Assembly (NCBI GenBank): GCA_963575745.1
Contig: CAUYUJ010017791.1
Location: 31,001-95,000 of the forward strand
Source of the DNA: Prorocentrum cordatum
Taxonomy: Eukaryota; Sar; Dinophyceae; Prorocentrales; Prorocentraceae
Reading direction: 5' to 3'
DNA: 64,000 nucleotides
Part shown: one piece after another, positions 33,355 to 43,970 of the stretch
Numbering within the stretch: position 1 is the stretch's first letter
Layout of the letters: every line of letters starts with the position of its first letter
Notes under the pieces: model-generated
Databases searched by the model: none
Told to the model about the DNA's origin: nothing
Seen by the model: the letters and a program-made list of their open reading frames with translations, nothing else
Made by a program: the position numbers and the translations under genes

Positions 33355-33530
33355 GATGGGTCTGTTTCCCACCACCACCACCACCATAAGTTGGAGGGGG
33401 GAAGGAGGAGGAGGCTGAGGAAGAGGAGGACGAAGAGGAGGAGAAGGAAGGAGGAGGAGGAGGAGGAGGAGGAGAGGAGGACCCCCTCCTCCTCCAACTT
33501 ATGGTGGTGGCGGTGGAAAACAAGCCCATC
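33355..33530. mobile_element. GATGGG foldback element with GGA core, copy 1
   Basis: Ends GATGGG and CCCATC. Arms contain CCACCACCACCATAAGTTGG and its inverted copy; the core is a GGA tract. A relative at 62013-62280 has the same order of parts (GATGGGC, CCACCACTR, ATAGGTAGGAGG, GGA core). The plus and minus frames are artefacts. Confidence 0.75.
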
Positions 33531-33594
33531 AAACGAGACCATGAGCTCCAGCGTAGCTCCAGGGGTGGCGCGCGTGTCGAGAGCTGCCGCCCCG

Positions 33595-33725
33595 CCCCCC
33601 CCTTTCCCCTCCCCCCCCCCCTCCTCCCTCCCACTTCCCGCCCCTCCCCCCCCCCCCCCCCCCCCCCCTCCTCCCCCCCCCTCCCCTTCCCCCCCTTGCC
33701 CCTCCCCCCCCCCCCCCCCCCCCGT
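33595..33725. repeat. C homopolymer-rich tract
   Basis: Long C runs with T interruptions, including one of about 20 C. Likely a hard region for sequencing. Confidence 0.95.
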
Positions 33726-33730
33726 GTTCC

Positions 33731-34599
33731 CCCCCCCACCCCCTTTCTCTCCCACCGCCCCTTCCTCTCGATCGACAGAGCGTCGACTGTCTCTCGAGAC
33801 GTCTTAGGTTGTCTCTTGCGGGCGTATCGGTCCGCACTGGAGGCGGCTTGGGGATGTTTTGGAGGCCAAATTGGGCTGTGTTGCGGTCGTCTCAGGCTGT
33901 CTTGCAAGTATCTTGCATTATCTTGAAAGCGTGGTGTTTTGCACCTGCCCCATACCGCGGTGGATGTCGTTCCAACATGGGTGCTGCATGCAGAGGCCGT
34001 GCATGATTTGTACTCAGCTCTTGTTGTTTTGCCAACCTCGCACTATGCTAGTTCACCCTGCGGTTGCCACGCCCCATCTCCCATCCGCGCTTCGCAAGTC
34101 CACGTAGGCCTGAGTTCCACTTGTGTGAACAGGTGGCGGACAACCCAGGATGTAGGTGGGCAGCGCATCAACAACATGACCTCTAAGACTTCCCCGACTT
34201 GGGCACAGCTTGATGCGCAGGCCCACACCCAGGCCGTCTTGCAGTAACGGATGCACTGGGTCGGCCACAGCAACACATTGCAGGCCACATGGACAGGAAC
34301 AGCCGGTTGCTCCGCAGTGACCCAAGGGGGGCTGCAGTAGCATCCAACCCCTGCTCCTTCACCTTTGGCTCGTCCGAAGCCAGTGAAGCCAGTGAAAGTG
34401 AAGCGAGCCGTCTCTCAGTCTCTGGGTGTGGGTGAAGCCAGTGAGGCCCCCACCACATTCTGGAGGCGGCGCGCATCAGCGTGACTGAGCATTTCGGCGG
34501 CGTGTCTCGAGTCTCATCTTCTTCCGCCCGTTGCTTCCCTCGCCGGGACTCGGCCACCAGACTTCCCATACCCCCGATGACGTGATTTCTTCACAACGT
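33731..34599. other. No gene recognised
   Basis: Unique, lower-GC sequence. GAAGCCAGTGAAGCCAGTG and GTGAAGCCAGTGAGGC words form a small local repeat near 34375-34450. No coding support on either strand. Confidence 0.4.
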
Positions 34600-34730
34600 C
34601 GACCCCCAGAGGTTTCGACCTATTCCCAGGGACCGGTATTTCATCCTGAGTCGTTTTTTGACGGCCCCGAGGCCCAGGAAGGGCTCCTGGAGGCAGAAAA
34701 TAGCGAAGAACCTCCCGTCGTGTTTTTCCA
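34600..34730 (+). repeat. D1 element upstream of the Sfi1-like gene
   Basis: GGGACCGGTATTTCATCCTG, AGTCGTTTTTTGACGGCCC and GGGCTCCTGGAGGC in D1 order, ending CCCGTCGTG. An inverted copy lies inside the first intron at about 35075-35215. Confidence 0.65.
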
Positions 34731-34770
34731 CAGCGCCAGGGGGTCCCTGGGTTTTGGACTCAGAGAGGAC

Positions 34771-34791
34771 TCGCAGCCATTTTGGCTCAGG
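34771..34791 (+). other. Relict dinoflagellate spliced-leader sequence
   Basis: The 15-base core AGCCATTTTGGCTCA is identical to the dinoflagellate spliced leader; over the 21 bases compared, 18 match. The spliced leader is normally added to mRNAs by trans-splicing and is not encoded at the gene. A genomic relic just upstream of an ORF is the recognised mark of an mRNA that was reverse transcribed and re-inserted. Here it lies 103 bases upstream of the chosen ATG at 34894 and on the same strand. Confidence 0.8.
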
Positions 34792-34893
34792 AGCCAGGCG
34801 CGGGATGCGGCGCACCCGCGCGAGGCGCGGCCATGCGCTGCCGCGGCGCCCCGCCGCTCCTGCCGCCGCGGCCGCCGGCGCGCCGTGCCCCGC

Positions 34894-35046
34894 ATGCTCG
34901 GGCCTCCGAGGCGCTCGCAGCAGGCCCCGGGCGCGGCCCCCGGGGCCCGCGCCTCGCTGGCCAAGGCCTCGGGGCCCGTCGCGGCCCGGTCCTCCGCGCC
35001 GAAGGCCCGGGCGTCCGCCACGTCCCTCTACGGCCGGCGCTCCGAG
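34894..35046 (+). CDS. Sfi1-like Trp-repeat protein, exon 1
   Basis: ATG at 34894 begins MLGPPRRSQQAPGAAPGARA and continues basic and Ala/Pro-rich to TSLYGRRSE. It is the first ATG in this frame downstream of the relict spliced leader. The exon ends GAG|GTCTTG in phase 0. Joined to the next exon it gives SLYGRRSE-VAAASVYARRSD, two similar S-x-Y-x-R-R-S segments. The low-complexity N-terminus has no motif of its own, so its assignment depends on the join. Confidence 0.5.
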
Positions 35047-35458
35047 GTCTTGCTCAGCCCGGGCCCAGACCCCCTGGCGCTGTGACGCCTTCCTGGGCCT
35101 CGGGGCCGTCCAAGAGCGGTTCAAGAGGAAATGCCGGTCCCCGGGGATAGGGAGAAACCTCGGGGGGTCGACGTCATGAACAAAATCATGACGTCGGGGG
35201 TCTGGGAAAGGGGGTCCAGCTGAAAGGGGGTGGTGCAACAAACTTGGTGCAATCGATTGGTGGGGTTGCAGTAGCTTCGGGGCGTGCGGTACACTCAGGT
35301 GCGCAAAGGTATTGCTGAACTTTCGCGCGCAACGCATGAGTCAGATACCAGACGGTGCACCACCTGTCTCCGGCGCAGGGCATGTGCAAGACCATTGCCC
35401 CAAACCTGCTGCACCACCCCCTTTCGGCTGGACCCCCTCCTCTGAGTCGACCCACGAG
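35047..35458 (+). other. Intron 1 with inverted D1 copy
   Basis: GT..AG intron of 412 bp; GAGGT is present at both ends. About 35075-35215 is an inverted D1 copy with a GACGTCATG..CATGACGTC hairpin at its end. Confidence 0.55.
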
Positions 35459-36568
35459 GTGGCGGCCGCGTCCGTCTACGCCCGGCGCTCGGACGCCGCC
35501 AGGGCCCAGGGAGCAGCGGCCGCGGCCGCCGCGTCGGCCGGCAGGGCGAGGACGCCCGGGCGGGCGGAGGCGCAGGCGGGCCCCGCGGCGGGCTCGCGGC
35601 CGCCGCCCTCCGCGCCGCCGGCGGAGGGGCACGCGCTCGCGCGGGCACTGCCCGCGGAGCGCCTCCAGGCGGATCGCGGGGGCGCCGCGGTGGTGCTGCG
35701 GCAGCAGCAGCGCGGGAGCGGCGAGGCCATCATGGAGAGCATGGCGGCGATGTTCCACCGCAGGGTCTGCCAGCGCCTGCTCCGCCGCTGCCTCGGTGGC
35801 TGGCGCGACTGCGGCGGCGCCGGCGGCACCGACGCGGCGGCGGCAGCCGCAGGCGGCGGGGCGTTCAGGCGGCTGTGCGGTCGCCTGGCGGAGAGGTTGC
35901 ACGTGCAGCGGTGTCTGCTGTGGTCCTTTTCCGACTGGCGCGGCGTCGCCTGCGGCCCTCGGCACGCGGGCGTTGCCTACAGGAGGAGCCCGCGCCGCGG
36001 AGGCCAGCAGGAGCAGGGGCTGGAGAGGGCGTCCAGGAGGACGGCCGAGCAGGCTGCCGAGCAGCTCCGCAGGAAGCGCCAGGCCTTCAACGTGAGGACT
36101 TGCTTGTCTGCGTGGCAGCGAGGGGTGATGTTCGAGGCCATGCTGCGGCAGCAGGAGGAAGCGGCGAGGGAGCACCGTGAGGCCAGCGCGCAGCTGAAGA
36201 AGCAGCGGCTGGAGATTGCGACCAGGACGGCCGAGCAGACTGCCGAGCAGCTCCGGAAGAAGCGGCAGGTCTCCAACGTTAGGATCTGCTGGTGTGCGTG
36301 GCAGCGAGAGGCTATGTTCCTGATCATGCTTCGCCAGCAGAAGGAGGCGGAACGAGAGCACCGAGACCAGAATGCGCAGCTGAAGCAGCATACGCAGGAG
36401 CGCATGCATGCTGCCGGAGAGCTCGCGTCGAGGCGCAGCGAGAGGCTGGTCGTGACGGGGCTGCTGCGTACCTGCCTGGCGAAGTGGCAGCAGTTCGCTA
36501 ACCTCCAGCGCTTCGCGGACGAGGTCAAGGCGAAACGTGCCGAGGCCGAACACATTCGAAAGGCTGAC
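35459..36568 (+). CDS. Sfi1-like Trp-repeat protein, exon 2
   Basis: 370 codons in one frame. After an Ala/Pro-rich start, helical repeats with a central Trp follow: RRCLGGWRDCG, RCLLWSFSDWRG, RTCLSAWQRGVMFEAMLRQQ, RICWCAWQREAMFLIMLRQQ and LRTCLAKWQQFANL. The third and fourth repeats are nearly identical over about 70 residues, a recent internal duplication. L-x-x-W helices of this spacing are characteristic of Sfi1-type proteins, which bind centrin at centrosomes and basal bodies. The exon end is inferred at GAC|GTCATA; the frame otherwise stops at 36634. Confidence 0.65.
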
Positions 36569-38619
36569 GTCATATTCGCAGATCCATGGGTATTCTTGAG
36601 ACTTAGGTTGACGTCTGTAGGCTTCCATCGATGAATGGTAAAGAGCAGGAGGGCGCGATACAGAACCGCATAGCGAGTGAGAGAGAGAGAGAGAGAGACA
36701 GAGATGGAAAGAGAGAGAGAGAGAGAAAGAGAAACATCAACCGAAACATCCACATACATGTGTACGGATGCGTTTGCATATGTTCATACATGTACAAGTA
36801 CAAATAACTATAGACTTGTTTATATCGCATGCTCACGCGCGAAGCGGCCAGCTAGCTTGGCGCGACCAGCGCGGCCGTGGCGGCGCTGACCGCTGGGCAT
36901 TTCCCAGCGGGCACTTCGGTGCGAGTCGCCGACTTGGGCGGGCGCGGTATCATGGCAACGGCAACGGTAGATGCTAGTAGCGATGCTGGTGGCGATGATG
37001 ACAACGACCACGGCAAGGCCAGTGACGGCGCCGATGCTGATCACGCCGACGACGATAACAGCGTTCCCGCGTTAGTGATGACGGTTTCGGAAGGAGTTCG
37101 ACATGCGCGAGCCGCCGACGCGCGAGAGTAACCCGCATGGTGTTCTTTGGCACGGATCGTAACCCGTCTTGGGGCGGTCTTGGGGTGTCTTTGGGGCCCT
37201 CTCGGAGTGTCGGAATCTTCAAACGGCGATCACGTAAAACATGCGCATCGATGATGTTTGCTTCTTTGGGTTCTCATGGGGTCCTTCTTGTAGCGCTTTT
37301 GGGGCTTGTTCGGTGCCCCTTGGGCAGTCTAGGGGCCATCCTGGGCGTCTTGGAGCGACCTTGGGCTGTCTTGGAGATCTCTTGGAGGCCTGGGCGGGAT
37401 TCCTGTCCTCGGGAGTGGGGGTGGTGCCGTCGCATGTCTGCTGAGCGAAGAGTTGGTGGCCCCTTAGAAGACTACGGAAGTCTGCCAGGCAGCCCTTGGC
37501 ATCCTTCCACGCCTCAACCAGCTGCAGGCACAGTGACGGATGTGGTGCACTCCTTGATGCGGCGACGAGGCTCTGGGCCTCCCAGATGGGGTCCGAGCAG
37601 ATGGGGTCCGAGGATCGCTCCGCATCGCCAATGCATCGCCGATGCGGCTCGATGTGGAGCCCGATTTGCTCCACGTCGACACCGCCGATGCACCGCCGAC
37701 GTCGCCGATGCATCGCCGATGTATCGCCGATGTATCGCCGATGCATCGCCGATGCGGCGCGATCCTCCGACCCCATCTACTCGGACCCCAGCCAAGAGGA
37801 CCTCAAGAGGCAGCGGTGGGGCGACGACGGCGAGCACATAGCCGCCAGACCGGCAGCCAGGCCCAGACGACGGGCGGCGACGAGGCGGCGACGGCGAGCA
37901 CGGAGCCGCCAGACCGACAGCCAGGCCCAGTTCTCTAGAAGAGACGTAAGAACCCTACGTGCCAACGTTGCTTGGGGAATACGAGACTGAGAAAAAGAGA
38001 GAGAGAGAGAGAGAGGGCGAGCGAGAGAGAAGCAGAGGAGGTGGAGGAGTCATCGTGTATTGGGATCCGTGTCGAGTCTTCTTGGGTGACCTTGAATTCT
38101 CTTGGAGTCTTCTTTGGGGGTGCCTTGGCCGTCTTGGGAATTCTTGGGCCAGCACTCCCCGACTCCATCTTTGGTTTCAAGCGCGGGAGACGAACAACAA
38201 GGAATCTCAGATGCGTGTTTCGATGATTTGGCTCTCTGGGGACTCGGTTTCTTGGGGCCTCTGGGTTCCTCTTGCAGGCCTCTTGGGCCGCCCCGACGGC
38301 GTCCCATGGCTCTCTTGGGCTGTCTGTGCGGCATCTGGCACACGCCAATCACGCAAATCGATCCCCTCCGCCAATAGGGAGGAGTTCGGGGAGGGGGGCC
38401 CAGGCATCGGATGTTTTGATTTTTTGACTACGGGGTCCCTGGATTCCCCGACATTTTTCCAAGGGCAACCTTTTCATCCCGAGTTGTTTTCCGACAGTCC
38501 CGGGGCCCAGCGAGGCCCCCGGGGGCCGAAAACGGCCCCAGGCCCTTCGTCGTGACTTTCTTCACGACGCGAACATGCCTGGGGAGACGTCGCGCGCGCC
38601 GGTTGCCCCCGCGGGCCAG
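36569..38619 (+). other. Large intron (2.05 kb) rich in repeats
   Basis: Holds GA microsatellites (about 36675-36730 and 37990-38030), TCTTGGGG minisatellite patches (37150-37410 and 38080-38340) and a duplicated GCCGCCAGACCGRCAGCCAG word near 37850-37925. An M6 element (37587-37790) and a D1 copy (38440-38565) also lie here. The acceptor GGGCCAG at 38619 is tentative. An alternative is that a separate gene starts at ATG 38575, just after the D1 copy. Confidence 0.5.
37587..37790. mobile_element. M6 element, copy 2
   Basis: TGGGGTCCGAGCAGATGGGG at the left and CCCCATCTACTCGGACCCCA at the right; arms of about 40 bp near-perfect. The interior is an ATCGCCGATGC tandem. Same family as 11543-11725. 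Confidence 0.85.
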
Positions 38620-40566
38620 CGAACCTTCGCGGGCGACGTGGCGCAGATCATCCACCACTTCAACGAGCAGGGGCGCCTCCAGGCTGAGCGCCTGGCGCTC
38701 GGCAGGGAGGTCCTGGACCGGCGGCTGCTGGGGCAGCTCTGCATCTTCACGTGGCAGCTCTACCTTCGCGACGAGCGCGAGCGGCACAGTGAGCTGCAGC
38801 ACGCCAGGGGCGTGGGCGACATGTGCGTGCAGCACGAGGAGGAGCTCGTGCGCCTCGCCGAGGTGCACGCGGGCTCTCGGCGCGAGCTGGCGCTGGAGTA
38901 CGGCGACCGCCACGTGCGGCACATGCAGAGGGCGTTCGTGTCGCGCTTCCTGCAGGCGTGGAGCCACATGAAGCGGCTCCACCGCGAGGAGGCCTTCGAG
39001 ATGCTGTCCAAGGCGCGCGACGCCAAGGTCCTCGACGAGTTCAGGCGCAAGCAGGAGCTCCGGGCCGAGGCTTACCTCGCCTGCTTGGGCCTCGCCATGT
39101 GCAAGCGCCGTTCCACGATGCAGCTGCAGAGCAGCTTCTTGCAATGGCGCGTGGTTTCACGGCTCGGGCGGGTCGAGCAGCAGCTCCTGGAGTGGAGGCA
39201 CAAAGAGTCGCGCCTGCGCGACGAGCTGAGGATGGAGCTGGCAGCGCAGGCCAGCTCCGTGACGGACAGGCTGCATCGGGAGCTGCAGCAGAGCGGCAAC
39301 GAGCTCATGCTGCTGGGCCTGTGCTACGCCTGGCTGCGCATCGCCCGAGACATGCGCACCATGCGCGGCCACCGAAGGGAGCTGGACGCGAAGGACGCGC
39401 AGTTCCAGCAGGACCTGGCGAGGAAGGAGCGCGCGGACCTCCGATTCCGCGACGCCCAGGCGCTGCGCACGGCCAACTGGATCTCCACCTTCGGCTACCA
39501 AGTCTGGCTGGCCACGTGCTTCCGGGGCTGGCGCGAGGCCCGCGCGCGGGCGCGGCACGAGCAGGGGCAGGAGCGCTACAGGGCGGAGTACGCGAGTCTG
39601 ACGGCCAGGCACGACGGCGACGTGGCCAAGCTGGAGAAGATCGCAGAGAGGATCAGGATGCGAATCGCAGACTTCAGCTATGCGCTCCACGAGACGAGCT
39701 CTGCGGTTACCCTCTGCATGGTCGTGATCCACGCTTGGCGCCAGGCGCGGCTGATCCCGCCCAGCGTGCACCGTCTCCGCCTGGAGGAGGGGCGCAGAGA
39801 GAGCCACCAGCACGGCGCACTCGTGGGCATCTTCGTTCTGGAGAGGCTCATCGGACCCAAGGAGCACGCGTCGTTGCTGAAGCGGGCGCTTGCCGCTCTG
39901 TTCGTCGCGGCGTACTGTGCGCAGCTGCGGGTGGAGTTCAGGAGGACAGATGGCGAGATAGACCGAGAGATCAGCACTGAGGTTCGCAACTTGAAGGCCA
40001 AATTCAACAGAAAAGCCACCACCATCTTGCGCATCTACGACCGCCGGTGGAGGTTGGACTTCCTGGGCGTCTGGCTGGTGTCCTGGCGCCGGGAGACCAC
40101 CGATGCCCTCCGCGAGGGCAAGCTGAATGCCTGGCGCGAGAAGGTGCAGGGGGAAGCCGCCGCCGCCGTGAGCGCCATGGCCTCGGGCACGCAGGCCTGG
40201 GTCGACAGGTCTTACGGCGAGATTTCGGAGCTCGGCTCGCTGCTGCTGGTGCAGCGCTGCCTGCCCCCCTGGCGGCACGCGGCCGTCGCCAGCCAGCGGG
40301 CGAGGCAGATGGACCGCGCTCGGGAGCTGCTGAGCCAGAAGAACGCGTCACTGCGGGACGACGGGCGGCGCGCGCAACGCGCGCAGTCGTCCAGGGTCGG
40401 CGGCTTCGTGGCCGCGCAGCTGGAGCGGAGGCTGCGCCTGCTGCAGCTCTCCCTCCACGTGCTGGCGTGGCAGGCCGCCGCCGGCGCCGACGCCAAGGCC
40501 CGCAGGGCCGGCCGGTACCGGGAGGATCACGAGGAGGCGCAGCGGCTGCGCTCGGCGCAGGCCTCG
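38620..40566 (+). CDS. Sfi1-like Trp-repeat protein, exon 3 (main exon)
   Basis: 649 codons, uninterrupted, strongly GC3-biased. Helical repeats each hold a Trp: FLQAWSHMKRLHRE, SSFLQWRVVSRLGR, CYAWLRIARDMRT, CFRGWREARARAR, VIHAWRQARLI, WLVSWRRETTDAL, RCLPPWRHAAVA and VLAWQAAAGAD. Charged coiled-coil linkers separate them. The pattern is that of Sfi1/centrin-binding proteins; a coiled-coil protein of the flagellar or basal-body apparatus is the likely role, by inference. A start at ATG 38575 is possible if this is a separate gene. The exon ends GCCTCG|GTTGCA in phase 0; reading on to 41064 is intron. Confidence 0.75.
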
Positions 40567-40753
40567 GTTGCACGCCAAAGTGGTCTGTCGCCGGGGTGCC
40601 CCTCGTTGCGGGCACGCCGTGGCCCCCCAGAGGGTGGACTGCGGTGCGACGGCCGTGCTCTGCGCGCTCGGGTCTGGCCTCGCCGCGGCCCCCCCAGAGG
40701 CGCACACCAGAGGTCACTCGTTGCCCGGGGGCACTCTTGCGTGCAGCCCACAG
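40567..40753 (+). other. Intron of 187 bp
   Basis: GTTGCA..CCCACAG, phase 0 on both sides. Reading through gives a Gly/Arg/Pro-rich frame that loses the helical pattern, which supports splicing. Confidence 0.65.
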
Positions 40754-40906
40754 GTCAAGAGGATGGCGGGCGAGAGGGAGCTGGCCGTGAGCCGCGCCGC
40801 GGCGCTGCTGGTGCGGGCGCGGCAGAGGCTGGAGCTGGCGAGGCCGCTGCTCGCGTGGCAGCGCGCGGCCGCGCAGCTGCAGTCGTCCGCGACGATCGAG
40901 TATCTG
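40754..40906 (+). CDS. Sfi1-like Trp-repeat protein, exon 4
   Basis: 51 codons reading VKRMAGERELAVSRAAALLV and LARPLLAWQRAAAQLQS, one more Trp helix. It ends at CTG|GTCGCC in phase 0. Confidence 0.6.
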
Positions 40907-41214
40907 GTCGCCTCGGGCCCGATCCGCTACTGTGGCCGGCGGGGTCGCGGGCCAGAGGCCTCCTGGAGGGGCCTCATCGGAGGGTCCTGTCACTGGGGTC
41001 GTCTTGGGGGGGGCCAGGCCCTGGGCACCTGGTCATGCGCACACCCGGAGGCCAGAGATGGTGAAAAGCAGTATGTGTGTGTGTGTGTACATGTGTTATT
41101 TTGTTTCCCGCTGAGCCAGTGCGTGCGCCTCGGCCGCCGTGCTAGACTTTCCCCGCCTCGTCACTGCGCGCGAGGCCGTAACCACCACAAAAGTGCGTGC
41201 GTGCGTGCGTGCGT

Positions 41215-41271
<57 letters not shown>

Positions 41272-42381
41272 CACATAGATATATGGTACCACGCCAGACA
41301 GACACGCCAGACAATGTGCCTAACCAAGCCAAGTGACCCAGATAATAAAACAGACCCCCCCTTAAACCCCCTTTTTTTTCCCCGGTTCAATCGGATTTAA
41401 TTGTGGAGGTGGGCGCGGAGGCCGAATTTGCTAATCCACGGGGGAAGTTGCGAATCGAAGTTGCTATAATCTCATGTTGACTAGCAACAGCATCAAAAAC
41501 GCTGAGCATGGCCATGGTGGTCTCACTATATCAGCTTCCGCAATCACGAGCGTGTGGCAGGGCTGTGGGGTTCTCACCAGTTCATTTTGCCCAAGTCACG
41601 AACATGCGGCAGGGCCAAAGGGTGCCGAGCCTGCATGGGCGAGTGGTTTGAAGCTGTGCGCAAGAGAGGTTTCTTGGCCAGAACGGCCAAGGACTTCTCT
41701 TGCGCAGGCAAGTGGTAGCCACGAGCCTCGAGATCTCTCGAGTCAATGTTGTGCCAGGACCTACAAGGGCAGTCTGCACGAGCGCCCAGGTTCACCATCA
41801 TCATCATCATCATCATCGTCATCATCATCAGCGTCATCATCATCATCATCATCATACCTTATAACTAACATCACACTCCCCGGGAAAATCGTGGACTATC
41901 CCCGCCAGACCCCCGAACTTTACTATCGCGGGTGATGATTATCCGGGGCACACGGTTATCGGTGCCCCCGATTCGCCCAGAGATGGTGCGGATCGCCTCC
42001 GCCTTGCCGCCGGCAAAATCGTGTGTATGTGTGTGTGTGTGTGTGTATGTGTGTGTGTGTGGGTTTGGATCCGTGCCCCAGCTTCTGAGGGGCCAGCCGC
42101 GCGCGTTTTCTGGTTGTTCGGGTGGCTTTCTCCGCCTCGCTGCTGCGCGCAAGGTCGCGACCGTCCCCCCCACAAAAGTGCGTGTGTGTGATGTTACCCA
42201 TTGGTTTCGGTTTCTGGAAGGCTCACGCGACACTCGGGAGTTCTGGAAGTGCCCAGGGTTTCGACACATCGGTTGTATGGGCCCTTGCAATACCGATTGC
42301 CCTCGTAGCACGCAGTTTTCACAATTGCGAAAACCACAGGGCACCCCACTGCGTGCTGAAGGCACGGTGGCGGACTTGCAG
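40907..42381 (+). other. Intron of ~1.5 kb with GT and ATC microsatellites
   Basis: Contains GT runs (41075-41095, 41208-41268 with an AT tail, 42022-42062) and an ATC run at 41792-41852. Two copies of GCGCGAGGCCGTAACC / GCGCAAGGTCGCGACC followed by CACAAAAGTGCGTG also occur (about 41168 and 42145). The acceptor is GACTTGCAG at 42381; CCACAG at about 42340 is an in-phase alternative adding about 14 residues. Confidence 0.55.
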
Positions 42382-43440
42382 GCGCACAACTCCGAGGAAC
42401 TGCTCGAGCTGAGGCAACGCTATTCCGAGGGCATCAGAGACGCTGGGAACCAGTGGCAGACAAAGTGCCAGGGCGCCTCCTTGGCTTGCCTCTCTTTCGA
42501 AGGCAAGATGCTGCTGTACCGCTGCGTGGCGGCCTGGTCGAGGGAGGTCAAGGCCGTGGATCTCTGGAAACTCGCAACGGACTACGATGCTCTCCTCGAG
42601 GAGTACGAGGGCGCGCAGGACGCGGCGCGAGATGCGAAGGTCCAGGCCCGCCGCGGCCAGAGCGCGGCCCAGCAGCAACACGGCGGCGCGCAGGGCCACG
42701 AATGCGACCGTGTTGCTGGGCCCGCCGCGGCCAGCGGCAGGGCGCTGCCCCCCGCTCCGGCGCAGCCCGGGCCGCCGCCGGCCGCGCGAGTGCCGCGGAG
42801 CCCGAGCGGCGGTGCCCGCCGGTGGAACGCCGGCGCGCCCGCGCCACCAGCGCCGCCGGCGCCGCAGCGCGGCGGCGGCCCCGCTGCGGGCCCGCCGCGC
42901 CTCGGGGCCGCCGCCCTCCCGGCGCCTGCTGGCCCCGGGCCGCCCGCGGCGCCTCCCGCGGCGCCGCCCTCGGCGGTCCCGCGCCTCGGGGGGGCGGGCG
43001 CTGCCCTCGGTGCTCCTTTCGGCGGGCCCGCGCTCGCCTGGGCGGCCCCGCGCCTCGGGGCCTCCGCGGCGCCGTCGGACGAGGAGGAGGACGCCGGGGC
43101 GATGTCGCAGGTCGTCGCGGACACGCTGGCCAGGCTGACGCGGGCCCGGGCGGCCATCGAGGACCACGAGGGTCCGCGGGCGCTCACGGGGGTCCACAGG
43201 GGCGCTGGCGGCAGCTCCAGCGGCGCACTGCCAGGACTCCCCGGTGGCGCTGGCGGTGAGGCAGAACCCGTCGGCGGCGGGTATGCCAGTTCCCTGCCGC
43301 CCATGCCCGAGCTGCCCTTGGACGGCCCCGACGCTATGGCCGCAAACGCGACGGCCCTGCAGACCCGGCTGAGGAGCCTGCAGAGGACCATGGACGACGT
43401 GCGCACCAGGCACGCCGCGCTCCACAACGCGCGTCCGTGA
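42382..43440 (+). CDS. Sfi1-like Trp-repeat protein, exon 5 and stop
   Basis: Begins AHNSEELLELRQRYSEGI and contains a last Trp helix (YRCVAAWSREVKAV) and a coiled coil (YDALLEEYEGAQDAARD). A long Ala/Pro/Arg-rich disordered region follows. It ends with a second coiled coil (TALQTRLRSLQRTMDDVR) and TGA at 43438-43440. The long antisense frame is a GC-rich shadow. The five exons together give about 1473 residues with around 15 Trp helices, all joins in phase 0. Confidence 0.65.
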   Translation, partial: AHNSEELLELRQRYSEGIRDAGNQWQTKCQGASLACLSFEGKMLLYRCVAAWSREVKAVDLWKLATDYDALLEEYEGAQDAARDAKVQARRGQSAAQQQHGGAQGHECDRVAGPAAASGRALPPAPAQPGPPPAARVPRSPSGGARRWNAGAPAPPAPPAPQRGGGPAAGPPRLGAAALPAPAGPGPPAAPPAAPPSAVPRLGGAGAALGAPFGGPALAWAAPRLGASAAPSDEEEDAGAMSQVVADTLARLTRARAAIEDHEGPRALTGVHRGAGGSSSGALPGLPGGAGGEAEPVGGGYASSLPPMPELPLDGPDAMAANATALQTRLRSLQRTMDDVRTRHAALHNARP

Positions 43441-43465
43441 GATGCAAACCCTCAGACGAGAAACG

Positions 43466-43617
43466 GAGACCACCGCCACCGCCACCGAGAACCCGTCGGG
43501 GGGACCACCCCTGGGCGGTGCCGCGCCCGAGCGTCCTCCGGTAGTGGGCGACGCTCGGGCGTACCACCGCCCAGGGGTCGGGCCCCTGCCGATGGGTTTC
43601 TCGGCGGCGGTGGTCTC
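43466..43617. repeat. Long inverted repeat just after the stop codon
   Basis: GAGACCACCGCCACCGCCAC..GCCCGAGCGTC on the left folds onto GACGCTCGGGC..GGCGGCGGTGGTCTC on the right with few mismatches, arms of about 68 bp and a short loop. It begins 26 bp after the stop of the Sfi1-like gene, so it may lie in the 3' UTR. Confidence 0.8.
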
Positions 43618-43845
43618 TGTGTCTCCTCCGAGACCTCGCGACAGCCGACGGCCTCCGTGCCGCGTGCCGCCCACCCAGCGGACCGAGGCGGCGGGGCGCG
43701 CAGGAGACCCTGTGCGGCGCCCCCGCTCGCCGCGGCCCCTTGCGGGAGGCGCCCGCGCACATGGGGAGGCGTCTGCCTCGTCTGCGCGCGGGCGGCTCCC
43801 AGAAAAGAGAGAGATGCAGCTGTCATGTGGCACCCTTGTCGACGA

Positions 43846-43919
<74 letters not shown>

Positions 43920-43932
43920 CGACGACGACGAG

Positions 43933-43965
<33 letters not shown>

Positions 43966-43970
43966 GACGA
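43846..43970. repeat. GAGGAC / GAC microsatellite
   Basis: GAGGAC hexamers change into GAC triplets. Frames are artefacts. Confidence 0.95.

Noticed and set aside
36569-36634. Taking the stop at 36634 as the end of a separate Trp-repeat gene
   Set aside because: The helical pattern ends near 36568, the next 22 residues are unlike it, and the next Trp-repeat exon is in matching phase after an AG. A two-gene reading remains possible.
39157-40993. Long minus-strand frames (373 and 329 codons)
   Set aside because: Antisense to the strongly coding exon 3; a GC3-rich exon automatically opens the complementary frame.
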